Source of the DNA: Elusimicrobiota bacterium
GTDB lineage: Bacteria; Elusimicrobiota; Elusimicrobia; UBA1565; UBA9628
DNA length: 64,000 bases
Assembly: GCA_023249675.1 (NCBI GenBank)
Contig: JAHFCE010000005.1
Span: forward strand, 29,225-93,224
Direction of reading: 5' to 3'
Shown here one piece after another: positions 40,770 through 49,358 of this stretch. Position numbers and translations under genes: made by a program. Under the pieces are notes generated by a model. The model had not been told where the DNA came from, ran no database searches, and saw nothing but the letters and a program-made list of their open reading frames with translations. Each line of letters begins with the position of its first letter. The first letter of the stretch is position 1.

Positions 40770-42077
40770 TCAGCCTTTGGCACGTCGGCCTTCCAGGATC
40801 GTCAGGAACGAGCGCGAGGCGAACTCGGCGGGTGTCAAGCCGGTCGCGGAGGCCTCGGCTTCCGTGATCGCTCCGCAGTTGCGCGCGCGCAGGAAATAAT
40901 TCAGGAGGCCCTGGCCGGTCGCGGCGTCATCGAAGACGTCGCCGACTAAGGTCGCTTGCGCGGCCTTCTCGATGAAGTTCTTCAGGCGCGCGGTCGCGGC
41001 CGGCAGGCCGCCGAGGAAGAAGGCGTACACGGCGCCGTAGCGGGTCGGCAGCTGCGCGGGATGCAGATCCCAGCCCTGATAGAAGCCGTTGACGAGGGAG
41101 TGCGTCGCATGGTCGTAATGGAGCTTCCACGCGCGGCGCACGGTCTCGACGTTCTCGCCCACGGGCATCACGTTCGTCGCGCCGTCGGACATGTTGACGC
41201 CGGTGCCCGCGAGGGCGACCTGCATGACGTGCTTGGCGAAATCGCAGGATGGGTGGTCCATGCGCTGATGCGCGGCGGTGATGTTGCAGGAAGCGGTGTA
41301 GTCGTAGGTGCCGAAGTGAGCGCTCGTGCAGCGACCTCCGAGCGCGTCCACCATCGCGCGCAGGGGCGCTGTGCCGTCGAAGCCGAGAATCGACTGCGGC
41401 GTCTCGACCATGAGCTCGGCCTTGATCGTCCTGGGTTTGAGCTTCTTTTTCTTTTCGAACGCGTCGAGAAGCTTCGCGAGAGCGGCGGCCTGACCCGGGT
41501 GCACGACCTTCGGGAGCGTGACATAGAACGGATCGGGAAGACGGCCCTTGGTCAGACGGACCAACGTCGTCAGAAAAATATCCATCGTGCGGGCGGAACG
41601 AGAGGCCAGCTCATTGGAGAACGTCTTGATCCGGATGCCGATGAACGGGGGCAAGGTTCCCTCGGCGAGCCCCTTGGCGACCTCCTGCGCGGCGGAAACG
41701 GCATGGCCGTCTTCCTCGGCATGGGGGCGGTTGCCGTAGCCGTCCTCGAAGTCGATGCGGAAGTCCTCAACGGCTTCGCGCTTGAGCTTTTCGACGACAC
41801 GGTCGTAGACCTGGAGTGCCAGGACCTCGTCCATGCCGACGGCGCGCGAGAACGTGACCGCGTCAGGGGCGTAGCGCGAGAGCGCGCGCAGGGACAGCTC
41901 GCCTAATTTCTTGGCGGAGTCCGCTTTGAACAGATGGGCACCGCCGTAGACGGTGTGCACGGGCTGGCGCCCGAATGCATCACCCGGGTAGCGATTTTGG
42001 TGGAGGTCATTTTGCTTTGTCAGTGACATAAACGCCGATTTGACGGCCTCGGAGTCGAGCGTGGGCTGGGGCTTCAT
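40770..42077 (-). CDS. HpcH/HpaI-CitE-like aldolase/lyase (DUF6986 type)
   Basis: The 435-residue protein looks like a TIM-barrel lyase of the citrate lyase beta/HpcH superfamily: DFRIDFEDGYGNRPHAEED (Asp/Glu metal site), FIGIRIKTFSNEL (Arg), KAELMVETPQSIL (Glu) and TSAHFGTYDYTASCNI. It is longer than CitE. I recall similar proteins (DUF6986) near ureide catabolism genes in actinobacteria. It overlaps the FAD subunit of xanthine dehydrogenase by four bases, so it belongs to that operon. It may act on glyoxylate, the end product of the pathway; this is inference. Confidence 0.75.
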   Translation of the reverse strand: MKPQPTLDSEAVKSAFMSLTKQNDLHQNRYPGDAFGRQPVHTVYGGAHLFKADSAKKLGELSLRALSRYAPDAVTFSRAVGMDEVLALQVYDRVVEKLKREAVEDFRIDFEDGYGNRPHAEEDGHAVSAAQEVAKGLAEGTLPPFIGIRIKTFSNELASRSARTMDIFLTTLVRLTKGRLPDPFYVTLPKVVHPGQAAALAKLLDAFEKKKKLKPRTIKAELMVETPQSILGFDGTAPLRAMVDALGGRCTSAHFGTYDYTASCNITAAHQRMDHPSCDFAKHVMQVALAGTGVNMSDGATNVMPVGENVETVRRAWKLHYDHATHSLVNGFYQGWDLHPAQLPTRYGAVYAFFLGGLPAATARLKNFIEKAAQATLVGDVFDDAATGQGLLNYFLRARNCGAITEAEASATGLTPAEFASRSFLTILEGRRAKG

Positions 42078-42937
42078 TTGACTTCTCCCTTTAGGAAAGC
42101 AACGAGTAAATTCCGCGAGACGATTAAGCGGTACTCGCGGGTCGAGCGAATGTCATCGATCGGCGAAACGTCGGAAGTCATCAGTTCCGCAGCGGCATTA
42201 ATTGAAATAGGGTCAAGCTGACGTCCTCTCAGGAAGGACTCGGCGGCATGTAAGCGCCGGACCGTCGGGGCAAGGCTCCCGAACGAAAGCCGCGCTTCCG
42301 TGACCTTCTTGTCTTTGCCGATCCAGATCAGGCCGGCGAACATGGTCTTCGAGATCGCCTGCGCGGCGCGGGTTCCGACCTTCCGGAAAACGCCGCGCGT
42401 CGGCGTTTTGACGAAAGGGAGGAAGATCGCCTCGATCAGCTCCCCGGGCTTCAGCGTGGTTTTTTTCACCCCCGCGAAAATGTCGGCGATCGGCACGACG
42501 CGTTGTCCGGCGGGTCCGATCACGCGCACGGTCGCCTCGTAGACGGCGAGCGCGGGGAAGGTGTCGCCGGCCGGCGAGGCGTTGGCGATGTTTCCGCCGA
42601 TCGTGCCGCGGTTTTGGATCTGTGCTGCACCCACGGTCGCGCACGCGGCGACGAGAAGGGGGAAGCGTTTTTGGAGGACCGGGTGCGCCTGGATTTGGGA
42701 GTGCGTGACGAGGCTGCCGATCAAGACGCCCTGGGCGCTTGCCTTGATCGTGCGCCACTCGGCGACGCGCGACAGGTCGAGCACGGCGCGGCCGTTCCAC
42801 TGGCCCAGGTTCCAGGCGACCATGAGGTCGGTGCCGCCCGCGAGCGGAAGCGCCGCCGGGGCCTGAGCGTAGGCCTTCACGGCCTCGGCGGCCGAGCGCG
42901 GAGACAGCACGGTCATCGACTTCGCGTCGCCCCTCAT
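42074..42937 (-). CDS. Xanthine dehydrogenase FAD-binding subunit
   Basis: The 287-residue subunit has PLAGGTDLMVAW and NRGTIGGNIANASPAGDTFPAL, the two FAD-binding motifs of the CoxM/XdhB family. A C-terminal CO-dehydrogenase flavoprotein domain follows. It passes electrons from the 2Fe-2S subunit to NAD or another acceptor. It overlaps the neighbours on both sides by four bases. Confidence 0.93.
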   Translation of the reverse strand: MRGDAKSMTVLSPRSAAEAVKAYAQAPAALPLAGGTDLMVAWNLGQWNGRAVLDLSRVAEWRTIKASAQGVLIGSLVTHSQIQAHPVLQKRFPLLVAACATVGAAQIQNRGTIGGNIANASPAGDTFPALAVYEATVRVIGPAGQRVVPIADIFAGVKKTTLKPGELIEAIFLPFVKTPTRGVFRKVGTRAAQAISKTMFAGLIWIGKDKKVTEARLSFGSLAPTVRRLHAAESFLRGRQLDPISINAAAELMTSDVSPIDDIRSTREYRLIVSRNLLVAFLKGEVK

Positions 42938-43389
42938 TTCTTTTTAGCCGCCGTGATCACGGACTTCACGATATCCTGGTAGCCGGTGCAGCGGCACAGG
43001 TTACCGGACAATGCTTCGCGGACCGAGGTCTCATCGACTCGGACTCCCGACTTCAGGTGCGCGCGCGCGGTCATCAGCATGCCCGGCGTGCAGATGCCGC
43101 ACTGCGCGCCGCCGCAGGCGAGGAAGCCGGCCTGGAGCTTTGAGAGCTTCTCCGGCGCGCCCAGGGACTCGACCGTCTCGACCGCGCGGCCCTCGGCCTG
43201 ACAGACCGGGATGAGGCAGGAATTGACCGGCTCGCCGTCAAGGAGCACCGTGCAGGCTCCGCACTCGCCCTCGCCGCAGCCTTCCTTTGTGCCGGTGAGC
43301 GCGAAATTCTCGCGTAGGACGTCGATGAGGCGCTTGAACGGCGCTCCGTGGAAGGACTGTTTCCTGCCGTTGACGGTGAGCGTGATCAT
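42934..43389 (-). CDS. Xanthine dehydrogenase 2Fe-2S subunit
   Basis: The 151-residue subunit has the plant-ferredoxin motif GCGEGECGACTVLLDGEPVNSC (first cluster) and CGGAQCGICTPGM with GNLCRCTGYQDIV (second cluster). All eight Cys are present. The family is CoxS/XdhC-like small subunits. It lies between the Mo and FAD subunits with ATGA overlaps. Confidence 0.95.
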   Translation of the reverse strand: MITLTVNGRKQSFHGAPFKRLIDVLRENFALTGTKEGCGEGECGACTVLLDGEPVNSCLIPVCQAEGRAVETVESLGAPEKLSKLQAGFLACGGAQCGICTPGMLMTARAHLKSGVRVDETSVREALSGNLCRCTGYQDIVKSVITAAKKK

Positions 43390-45563
43390 GTCAGGGACGA
43401 GGCGATGCGTTCGGGCGTTTGCGGCAAGGTCGCAATCAGGCGGCCGGTCGCGTGCTTGATGGCGGCCGCGACGGCCGGGCCGGGAATGTCCATCGGCAGC
43501 TCGCCCACGCCCTTGGCGCCGAACGGTCCGCGCGAATACGGCTTTTCAACGAGGATCACGTCGAACGGCGGCGTGTCGAGGCTCGTCGGGATCACGTAGT
43601 TCGTGAGTTGGGAGTTGACCATGACGCCGTCCTTGAATATCGGCTCTTCAAGGAGGGCCCACCCGAGGCCCTGAGTCGAGCCCCCGATGATCTGACCCTT
43701 GGCGAGCAGGGGGTTGATCGCCTTGCCGATGTCCTGTGCGGTCGTGACCTTGCGCACGCGCACCTCGTAAGTGAGTTTGTCGATTTCAAGGTCCACCACG
43801 ATCGCCGCGTAGGAATAGACGCCGTACGCGTCGCCGCGATAGGTCGCGTCGTCCCACGCCACCTCCGGCGGCTTCTCGTAGGAGACCTCGAAGCGGCGCG
43901 CGGGCGCGCCGGCGCAGAGCGCCGCGGCCGCCTTTTTGAGATCGGCCGGCGTTTGCGGGACCCGTCCATATTCGGCCTCGAAGGCGCGTTTGAGTTCCTG
44001 CGTCGCGCGGCTGACCAGACCGCCGACGACCATGCAAGTTCGTGAGGCCACGGTGGGCCCGGAGTCGGGGACCTTGTGCGTGTCGGGCGTTTCAACGGAG
44101 AACCAGGAGACGGGCGCGCCGAGCGCGTCGGCCGCGACTTGGGCGAACATCGTGTTCGTGCCCTGACCGATCTCGGTTGAGGCGGCGAGCACGATGAGTT
44201 CCCCGCTTCTTGTCAACGCGATGCCCGCTCGGGACGCGAGATACACTTCGCCCGAGCCCGTGAAACCGGCGCCATGATGACACACGGACAAACCGATGCC
44301 CTTCCAGGTCGGATTCCTCGGATTCTTGTTCCAGCGGTCGTACGCTTTGCGTTTGGAAACGTATTGCGACTTTTTGACCGTCCGTTGGAGGCACTCCTCC
44401 GCGCCCACCGATTCGAGAAGGCGCTGCCCCGTGGCCGTCGTCGAGCCGAGTTTGAAGATATTCCGTCGGCGCAGCGTCAATGAATCAATCTTCAATTGAT
44501 CGGCGATTTTTTCCCAGTGCAGCTCAACGGCAAATAATGTCTGCGGCGCGCCGAAGCCGCGGAAGGCGCCGTTGGGCGGTGTGTGCGTCATGACGACCTT
44601 CGAGCGCACGCGCACGTTCTGGCATTCGTAGGCGCCGGCCGCGTGCAAGGTGCCGCGCGAGAGCACGACGGCCGAGAGCGTGGCGTACGCGCCGCCATCC
44701 ATGACGACCTCGATGTCCTGCGCGACGAGCGTGCCATCCTTGGTTAGGCCGGTGCGATGGCGCACGATGGCGGGATGACGCTTGGTCGTCGCGGCCATGT
44801 CCTCGTGGCGGTCATAGACGATTTTGACCGGCCGACCCGCCTTCAGCGCGAGGAGTGCCGCATGGCCCGCGATCATCGAGGGGTACTCTTCCTTGCCGCC
44901 GAATCCGCCGCCGGTGACGGTCTGGATGACCCGGATCTTGCTCTCATCCCGGTTGAAAATCTGCTTCATCGCCTTGAGCACGTAGTACGGGCACTGCAGC
45001 GAGCCTGTGATGATCAGGATACCGTTCTCTTCGTAGGCCGCGATCGCGTTGTTCTCGATATAGGCCTGTTCCTGCGAGGGCGTACGGTACTCGCCCTCCA
45101 CGACGACATCGGCGGCGGAAAAGCCGGCATCGAGGTCGCCGCGCTCGATCAGGAAAGACTTAAAGGTCTTGTCCGACTTCTCCATATCAAAAACAGGTGG
45201 AAGGGGTTCGTACTCGATGGTGACGCGCTTGGCCGCCTCATAGGCCGTCGCGCGGTCCGCGTGCGCGATGAGGACGATCGCTTCCTCGCGGTGGCGCACG
45301 ATTCCGTCGGCGAGCAGCGGCTGATCGGATTCGATGAGGGCCACCACGTTCTTTCCAGGAATGTCTTTGGCCGTGACGACCACGCATTCGTCCCAGGCGA
45401 AGCCGGGGTCGTAGCGGATCGACTTGATCTTGCCGTGCGGCACCGAGGAGCGGACCGTCACCCCGTGCCAGCAGCCGGGAATGGGGACGTCGTCGAGGTA
45501 AAGCGCGCGCCCCGTCAGCTTCGCGGGCCCATCCCGCCTCGGCTCGTTCTTTCCGACGCTCAT
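43386..45563 (-). CDS. Xanthine dehydrogenase molybdenum-binding subunit
   Basis: The 725-residue subunit has GGFGGKEEYPS, GAFRGFGAPQTLFAVE, STEIGQGTNTMFAQVAADAL and the C-terminal GAKGVGELPMDIPGPAVAAAI with the catalytic Glu. It is the xanthine dehydrogenase/aldehyde oxidase fold that hydroxylates purines using Moco. The exact substrate (xanthine, hypoxanthine or another purine) is inferred from the ureide genes nearby. The ATG at 45563 has TAAGAT seven bases upstream and starts the operon. The frame further upstream is not conserved. Confidence 0.93.
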   Translation of the reverse strand: MSVGKNEPRRDGPAKLTGRALYLDDVPIPGCWHGVTVRSSVPHGKIKSIRYDPGFAWDECVVVTAKDIPGKNVVALIESDQPLLADGIVRHREEAIVLIAHADRATAYEAAKRVTIEYEPLPPVFDMEKSDKTFKSFLIERGDLDAGFSAADVVVEGEYRTPSQEQAYIENNAIAAYEENGILIITGSLQCPYYVLKAMKQIFNRDESKIRVIQTVTGGGFGGKEEYPSMIAGHAALLALKAGRPVKIVYDRHEDMAATTKRHPAIVRHRTGLTKDGTLVAQDIEVVMDGGAYATLSAVVLSRGTLHAAGAYECQNVRVRSKVVMTHTPPNGAFRGFGAPQTLFAVELHWEKIADQLKIDSLTLRRRNIFKLGSTTATGQRLLESVGAEECLQRTVKKSQYVSKRKAYDRWNKNPRNPTWKGIGLSVCHHGAGFTGSGEVYLASRAGIALTRSGELIVLAASTEIGQGTNTMFAQVAADALGAPVSWFSVETPDTHKVPDSGPTVASRTCMVVGGLVSRATQELKRAFEAEYGRVPQTPADLKKAAAALCAGAPARRFEVSYEKPPEVAWDDATYRGDAYGVYSYAAIVVDLEIDKLTYEVRVRKVTTAQDIGKAINPLLAKGQIIGGSTQGLGWALLEEPIFKDGVMVNSQLTNYVIPTSLDTPPFDVILVEKPYSRGPFGAKGVGELPMDIPGPAVAAAIKHATGRLIATLPQTPERIASSLT

Positions 45564-45570
45564 CAGTGCA

Positions 45571-45576
45571 ATCTTA
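45571..45576 (-). promoter_or_regulatory. -10 box TAAGAT, leaderless xanthine dehydrogenase operon
   Basis: TAAGAT, seven bases, ATG at 45563 on the minus strand. No SD is seen. Confidence 0.45.
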
Positions 45577-45657
45577 CCAAAGCTGATCGGTGATCGGGGC
45601 CGTTGGACCTGCCTCATTCGGTGCCGTAGGACTCATGTGGGATCATGCCGTCATCCG

Positions 45658-45663
45658 TATAAT
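45658..45663 (+). promoter_or_regulatory. -10 box TATAAT, leaderless start at 45670
   Basis: TATAAT, AAGCTG, then GTG at 45670, with no SD. Confidence 0.6.
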
Positions 45664-45669
45664 AAGCTG

Positions 45670-47544
45670 GTGAAGCGTTCCCTATCTGTCGCGATCGTTG
45701 TCGCGCTTTTGCTTTCGTCCGCGCCGCATGAGGCCATGGCGCAGATCATACGGGCGACGTTTGAGGTCAACCCGTTGGGTCCGTCCATCGGTTTGCCCGC
45801 CGCGTTGCCGTCGCCTCTTCCGGATGCCGGTCTTCCAGCGAATTCTCCATCTTTGTCGTTATCCGTTCCGATTCTTCCCGCGCCCAATATCTCGTTGCCG
45901 TCTGCCGTTAAGGCGGCGAAGCCGCCGCCGCCACAGGCGGCGCCCAAGATGGAAGCCCCGTCCGCTTCTGCGCTCTTTGATGGCATTGCCGCTCGTTCCG
46001 CCGCCTCGAGCGGCGATCCCGTCGTTCCCGATGGACCTCCCGAAGCGCGCACCACCCGCCGTCGCGACCTCCCGCAGCGCTTCGCCGGCCGTCTTGCGCG
46101 CTGGACCGGTGTTGCTGCGCTGTGGTCGGTTTACCGTGACGGCTTCCTCATCCAGCGTTACGCTTCCAGTCTGAGCGATCAAGGCCTTCCCGCCGCCCGC
46201 CGCGCCGCCTCGGCTCGTTCGCTCGCCTCTTTGGGCCGGATCGAAGCGGTGCCGACTTTGGAGCGGGTTTACGAGAACGACGCCTCCCCGCGCGTGCGCC
46301 GCGCCGCCCTCGTCGCGATGATCCGCCTCGCTCGCGCCGCGCAGCCGCGGCTGATTCGAGCCCTTAAGACGAATCCGCGTTCCGGGGTCCGCGAGGGCGC
46401 GGCGACGATGCTCTCGTGGATCGTTCGCCATAGCGACGCCGTCGAGGCCGTCGAGGCGCTCGCCGACGCAGGAATGCTCGACCCAGCGGAGGACGCGCGC
46501 CTCGCGGCGATCCACTCGCTCTCGCTCGCGCGCAGCCCAAAGGCGCTGGCCGCGCTCGAGTGGATGCGCGGCCAGGAGACGCGGCCGCACATGCGCTCGG
46601 CGCTCGAGCTGGCCGTCGCCGAGGCGCGCCGTCGCCAGGCCGGAACGGAGCTGCGGCGCTACCGGCCGCCGGAGGATGATTTCGCAGACGCGAGCGCGCC
46701 GCTCCACGAGGTCGCGCTCAAGCGCGCAATCGCCGTCGCGTCGATTTTCGTCGCTGTTGAGATGCTTGGGGGGTTTCTGACCGGCAACGTCGCTCTGAAG
46801 GCCGACTCGATGCATCTCGCGGCCGATCAGCTGATCAACGGCGCCGCGCTGTTCTCGATCTGGATGGCGCGCCGCCCGCCGAACTCGCGCAAGTCGTATG
46901 GCTACCTGAAGGTCGAATCCATCGTGGGCTTGCTCGGAGCGGCGGCGATCGCCTTCATGGGTGTTGAGATGGGCGTCGAGGCCTGGCGCCGCCTTTTCAC
47001 TCCCGGCGCCGCGGCGACCTGGAGCGTCGCGCTGTTCGCGCTCGCGAGCCTCGCCTCGAATCTGTTCTCGGCGCTGATTCTCTGGCGTCATCACGGGGAA
47101 AGCCTCAGCATGAAGGGCGCGTTCCTGCATTCGATGACCGATGCGGTCGGCTCGGTCGGCGTGATCGTGTCCGCCGCCGCCGCGATCCTGCTCGGCTGGG
47201 CATGGGTCGAGCCCGCGGCGGTGGCGCTCATCGTCGCCATGATCGTCAAGACCGGGTGGGAGCTCGGCAAGCCCGCCTGGGACGTGCTCATCGACGCCGT
47301 GCCCCGGGGCGCCGATCTCGACCGCATCGAGGCCGACCTGCTCGCGATTCCGGGCGCCGCCGTTGTGAAGGACCTTCACGTTTGGGCTCTCAATTCCCGG
47401 ACGATGGCGCTGACCGCGACGGTGTTCATCCGGCCGGGAGCGGGTCACGATGAGGTGCTCGTCTCGGCGAAGACCCTCCTGCGCGAGAAGCATGGCATCC
47501 GCCACGCGACGGTGCAGGTCGAGACGATCCCCGGCTCGCGCTAG
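45670..47544 (+). CDS. Signal-peptide HEAT-repeat cation efflux (CDF) fusion
   Basis: The 624-residue protein starts at GTG 45670, six bases after TATAAT. Order: signal peptide to about residue 24 (EAMAQ), Pro-rich stretch, AxFDGxxA motif (ALFDGIAA, 101-108), HEAT-like repeats at about 175-320 and a CDF transporter at about 345-620. Both metal-site HxxxD pairs are present: His382/Asp386 (MHLAAD) and His487/Asp491 (HSMTD). The C-terminal cytoplasmic domain ends with VQVETIPGSR. It should export a divalent metal such as Zn or Fe by proton exchange. Signal peptide plus HEAT before a CDF is unusual. The 3' end overlaps the convergent gene by four bases. Confidence 0.88.
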   Translation: MKRSLSVAIVVALLLSSAPHEAMAQIIRATFEVNPLGPSIGLPAALPSPLPDAGLPANSPSLSLSVPILPAPNISLPSAVKAAKPPPPQAAPKMEAPSASALFDGIAARSAASSGDPVVPDGPPEARTTRRRDLPQRFAGRLARWTGVAALWSVYRDGFLIQRYASSLSDQGLPAARRAASARSLASLGRIEAVPTLERVYENDASPRVRRAALVAMIRLARAAQPRLIRALKTNPRSGVREGAATMLSWIVRHSDAVEAVEALADAGMLDPAEDARLAAIHSLSLARSPKALAALEWMRGQETRPHMRSALELAVAEARRRQAGTELRRYRPPEDDFADASAPLHEVALKRAIAVASIFVAVEMLGGFLTGNVALKADSMHLAADQLINGAALFSIWMARRPPNSRKSYGYLKVESIVGLLGAAAIAFMGVEMGVEAWRRLFTPGAAATWSVALFALASLASNLFSALILWRHHGESLSMKGAFLHSMTDAVGSVGVIVSAAAAILLGWAWVEPAAVALIVAMIVKTGWELGKPAWDVLIDAVPRGADLDRIEADLLAIPGAAVVKDLHVWALNSRTMALTATVFIRPGAGHDEVLVSAKTLLREKHGIRHATVQVETIPGSR

Positions 47545-49337
47545 TTTCGCTTCAGCGACACGACGGGAAAGAACAGGCCTTTGCGCCCGCGCGTCCACCA
47601 GGAGCCGTCGGCCCGATGCCGGGCGGGCGAGGCGAAGGCGGTCTCGTAGCGCGCGGCGCGGGCGTACAGCGGCCTGGCGCCGCCGAGCGGGGTCGGGCCG
47701 AGCAGGCCGGCCACGGAGGGGCTGCCCTCGAGCAGTCGGAACAGAAGGTTGCCGAACCAGGGGCTGTCGCTCGTCTCACCGAGCGCCGCGAACCAGCACT
47801 GCCAGTCGAGGCGCGGCATGTGCGGAGCGACCCACGGCGGAGCGCGGCGCGGCTCTCCGGGCTTATAATGGAAAGGCCACTCCCGCCACTCTCTTCCATC
47901 GGCGGAAACCTCGATGACGATCTCATCGCGGGCGCGCGTCATCACGGCGAACAGGCCGTAGCGGTTGAACGAGCGCAGAGGCGAGACGGCGGCGATCAGC
48001 GCGCGCGCCGGGGCCGGGGGAACGGAGCCGAGGATCGCGAGCGTCTCGAAGAGGCCGATCGTCAGGGAAAGGGCCGCGAGAACGCCGATGCCCCAGGTTC
48101 GCGCCTTCGGCGCGGCGATTTCGGCGGGGGCCGGCTCGCTGAGGCCGAAGAAACGATCATCGAGGCAGGCAAGGCATAACACGACGGTCAGAACGTTGAA
48201 GAAACCGTAGTTGCCCGTGGCCGCGATGAGGATCATAAGAATCGCGATCATGCCCGCGCCTGCGGCGCGCGCGCGGCGCGGCAACAGAATAAGAATCGGA
48301 GCGCTCAGCTCGATCGCGAACAAAATCAGACAGGACAGTTTGTGAATCCACAACGGCAAACGATCGGCCCACCACGCCAAGGGCGTGGGCAGCGGTTGGG
48401 TCCAGTAGTGGTACGTCAGCGCCGTGAAATCGCGCCAGGCGGAATCGCCGGAGAAAAGCTTCACGAGGCCCGACTGGAGCATCAATTTGAAGAGAAGCAG
48501 GCGCAGAAGCCACAGCGCGCCGCGCGAGGGCTCGGCCGTGTTTTTCGACGTCCATTTCCACGGGGCCAGGAAGCAGGCGATGAGGCCCGCCTCCAAAAGC
48601 AGGACGTCCCACTGAAAGCTCATGAAGTCCGAGCCGACCGCGGAGAGCGAGAGATACAGCGCCCATCCGAGCAGCGCGCAGGGACCGGCGGCGACGCCGA
48701 AGATGAGGCCGAGCGAGGCCAAAGCGCCGAGCCAGCAGTAGGCCATCAGCGCCGCGTCCGATGCGGAGATCCAGGCGACGCTCGGCAGCAGCCAGAAGCG
48801 CGCGGCGCCGAGTTGGGCCCGGGCGGAGTCGAGCAGGGCGGCGGCGGGCATGATCCCGTCCGAGCCGATGAGGCCGCGGACTTGCCGGCCGAGAGAGACG
48901 AAGGCGAGCAGGTAGCACAGCCCGATCCCGGCCAACACAAGGCGGACCGTGAGGCCGATCGGCGCGGGCACGGTCGTTGCGCCCCACAGCAAACGGGTCA
49001 GGCGCGAGAAGAGCGGACGGCGCGCGGCGATGAAGCGATAGGCGGCCTCTGCAGCGAGGGCTGCGCCTGGGACGGCGTAAAATCGCGGGAGCCAGGATAG
49101 GCCCGGGGCGTAGGCGAGGGCGCGCAGGGCGGCCTCGGCGGCACGGCTCGTTCGGCCGGGCTCGAACAGGTGAATCGCTTGGGTGAAATTCTCGCGCGGG
49201 ACTTCTGGATAATGCGAGGCGGCGGCCTGATAGGGCTCGTAAGAGACCTTCTCTCCGGTGGCATGACGCCAGCGCTCGATCCAAAGGCGGCAGAAGCCGC
49301 AGTCTCCGTCGAAGACGAGAACGGGGCGTCCCTTCAT
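47541..49337 (-). CDS. DCC thiol domain fused to lipase maturation factor-like protein
   Basis: The 598-residue protein begins with a DCC/DUF393 domain (residues 1-120, VFDGDCGFCRLWIERW with CxxC). A multi-helix membrane domain of the lipase maturation factor type follows: SFQWDVLLLEAGLIACFLAPW, KLFSGDSAWRDFTALTYHYWTQPLPTPLAWW, TGNYGFFNVLTV. A C-terminal soluble part has VEVSADGREWREWPFHYKPG and PPWVAPHMPRLDWQCWFAALG. LMF proteins help lipases fold and form disulfides in animals; bacterial roles are unknown. A fused thiol domain suggests disulfide handling. TATAAT lies six bases upstream of the ATG. Confidence 0.85.
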   Translation of the reverse strand: MKGRPVLVFDGDCGFCRLWIERWRHATGEKVSYEPYQAAASHYPEVPRENFTQAIHLFEPGRTSRAAEAALRALAYAPGLSWLPRFYAVPGAALAAEAAYRFIAARRPLFSRLTRLLWGATTVPAPIGLTVRLVLAGIGLCYLLAFVSLGRQVRGLIGSDGIMPAAALLDSARAQLGAARFWLLPSVAWISASDAALMAYCWLGALASLGLIFGVAAGPCALLGWALYLSLSAVGSDFMSFQWDVLLLEAGLIACFLAPWKWTSKNTAEPSRGALWLLRLLLFKLMLQSGLVKLFSGDSAWRDFTALTYHYWTQPLPTPLAWWADRLPLWIHKLSCLILFAIELSAPILILLPRRARAAGAGMIAILMILIAATGNYGFFNVLTVVLCLACLDDRFFGLSEPAPAEIAAPKARTWGIGVLAALSLTIGLFETLAILGSVPPAPARALIAAVSPLRSFNRYGLFAVMTRARDEIVIEVSADGREWREWPFHYKPGEPRRAPPWVAPHMPRLDWQCWFAALGETSDSPWFGNLLFRLLEGSPSVAGLLGPTPLGGARPLYARAARYETAFASPARHRADGSWWTRGRKGLFFPVVSLKRN

Positions 49338-49343
49338 GCGCCC

Positions 49344-49349
49344 ATTATA
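49344..49349 (-). promoter_or_regulatory. -10 box TATAAT, leaderless start at 49337
   Basis: TATAAT, GGGCGC, ATG on the minus strand, with no SD. Confidence 0.6.
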
Positions 49350-49358
49350 GCAGGACGT

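Noticed and set aside
45859-47598. 579-codon minus-strand frame
   Set aside because: It is antisense to the HEAT-CDF gene, with only Arg/Asp/Gly-rich low-complexity translation.
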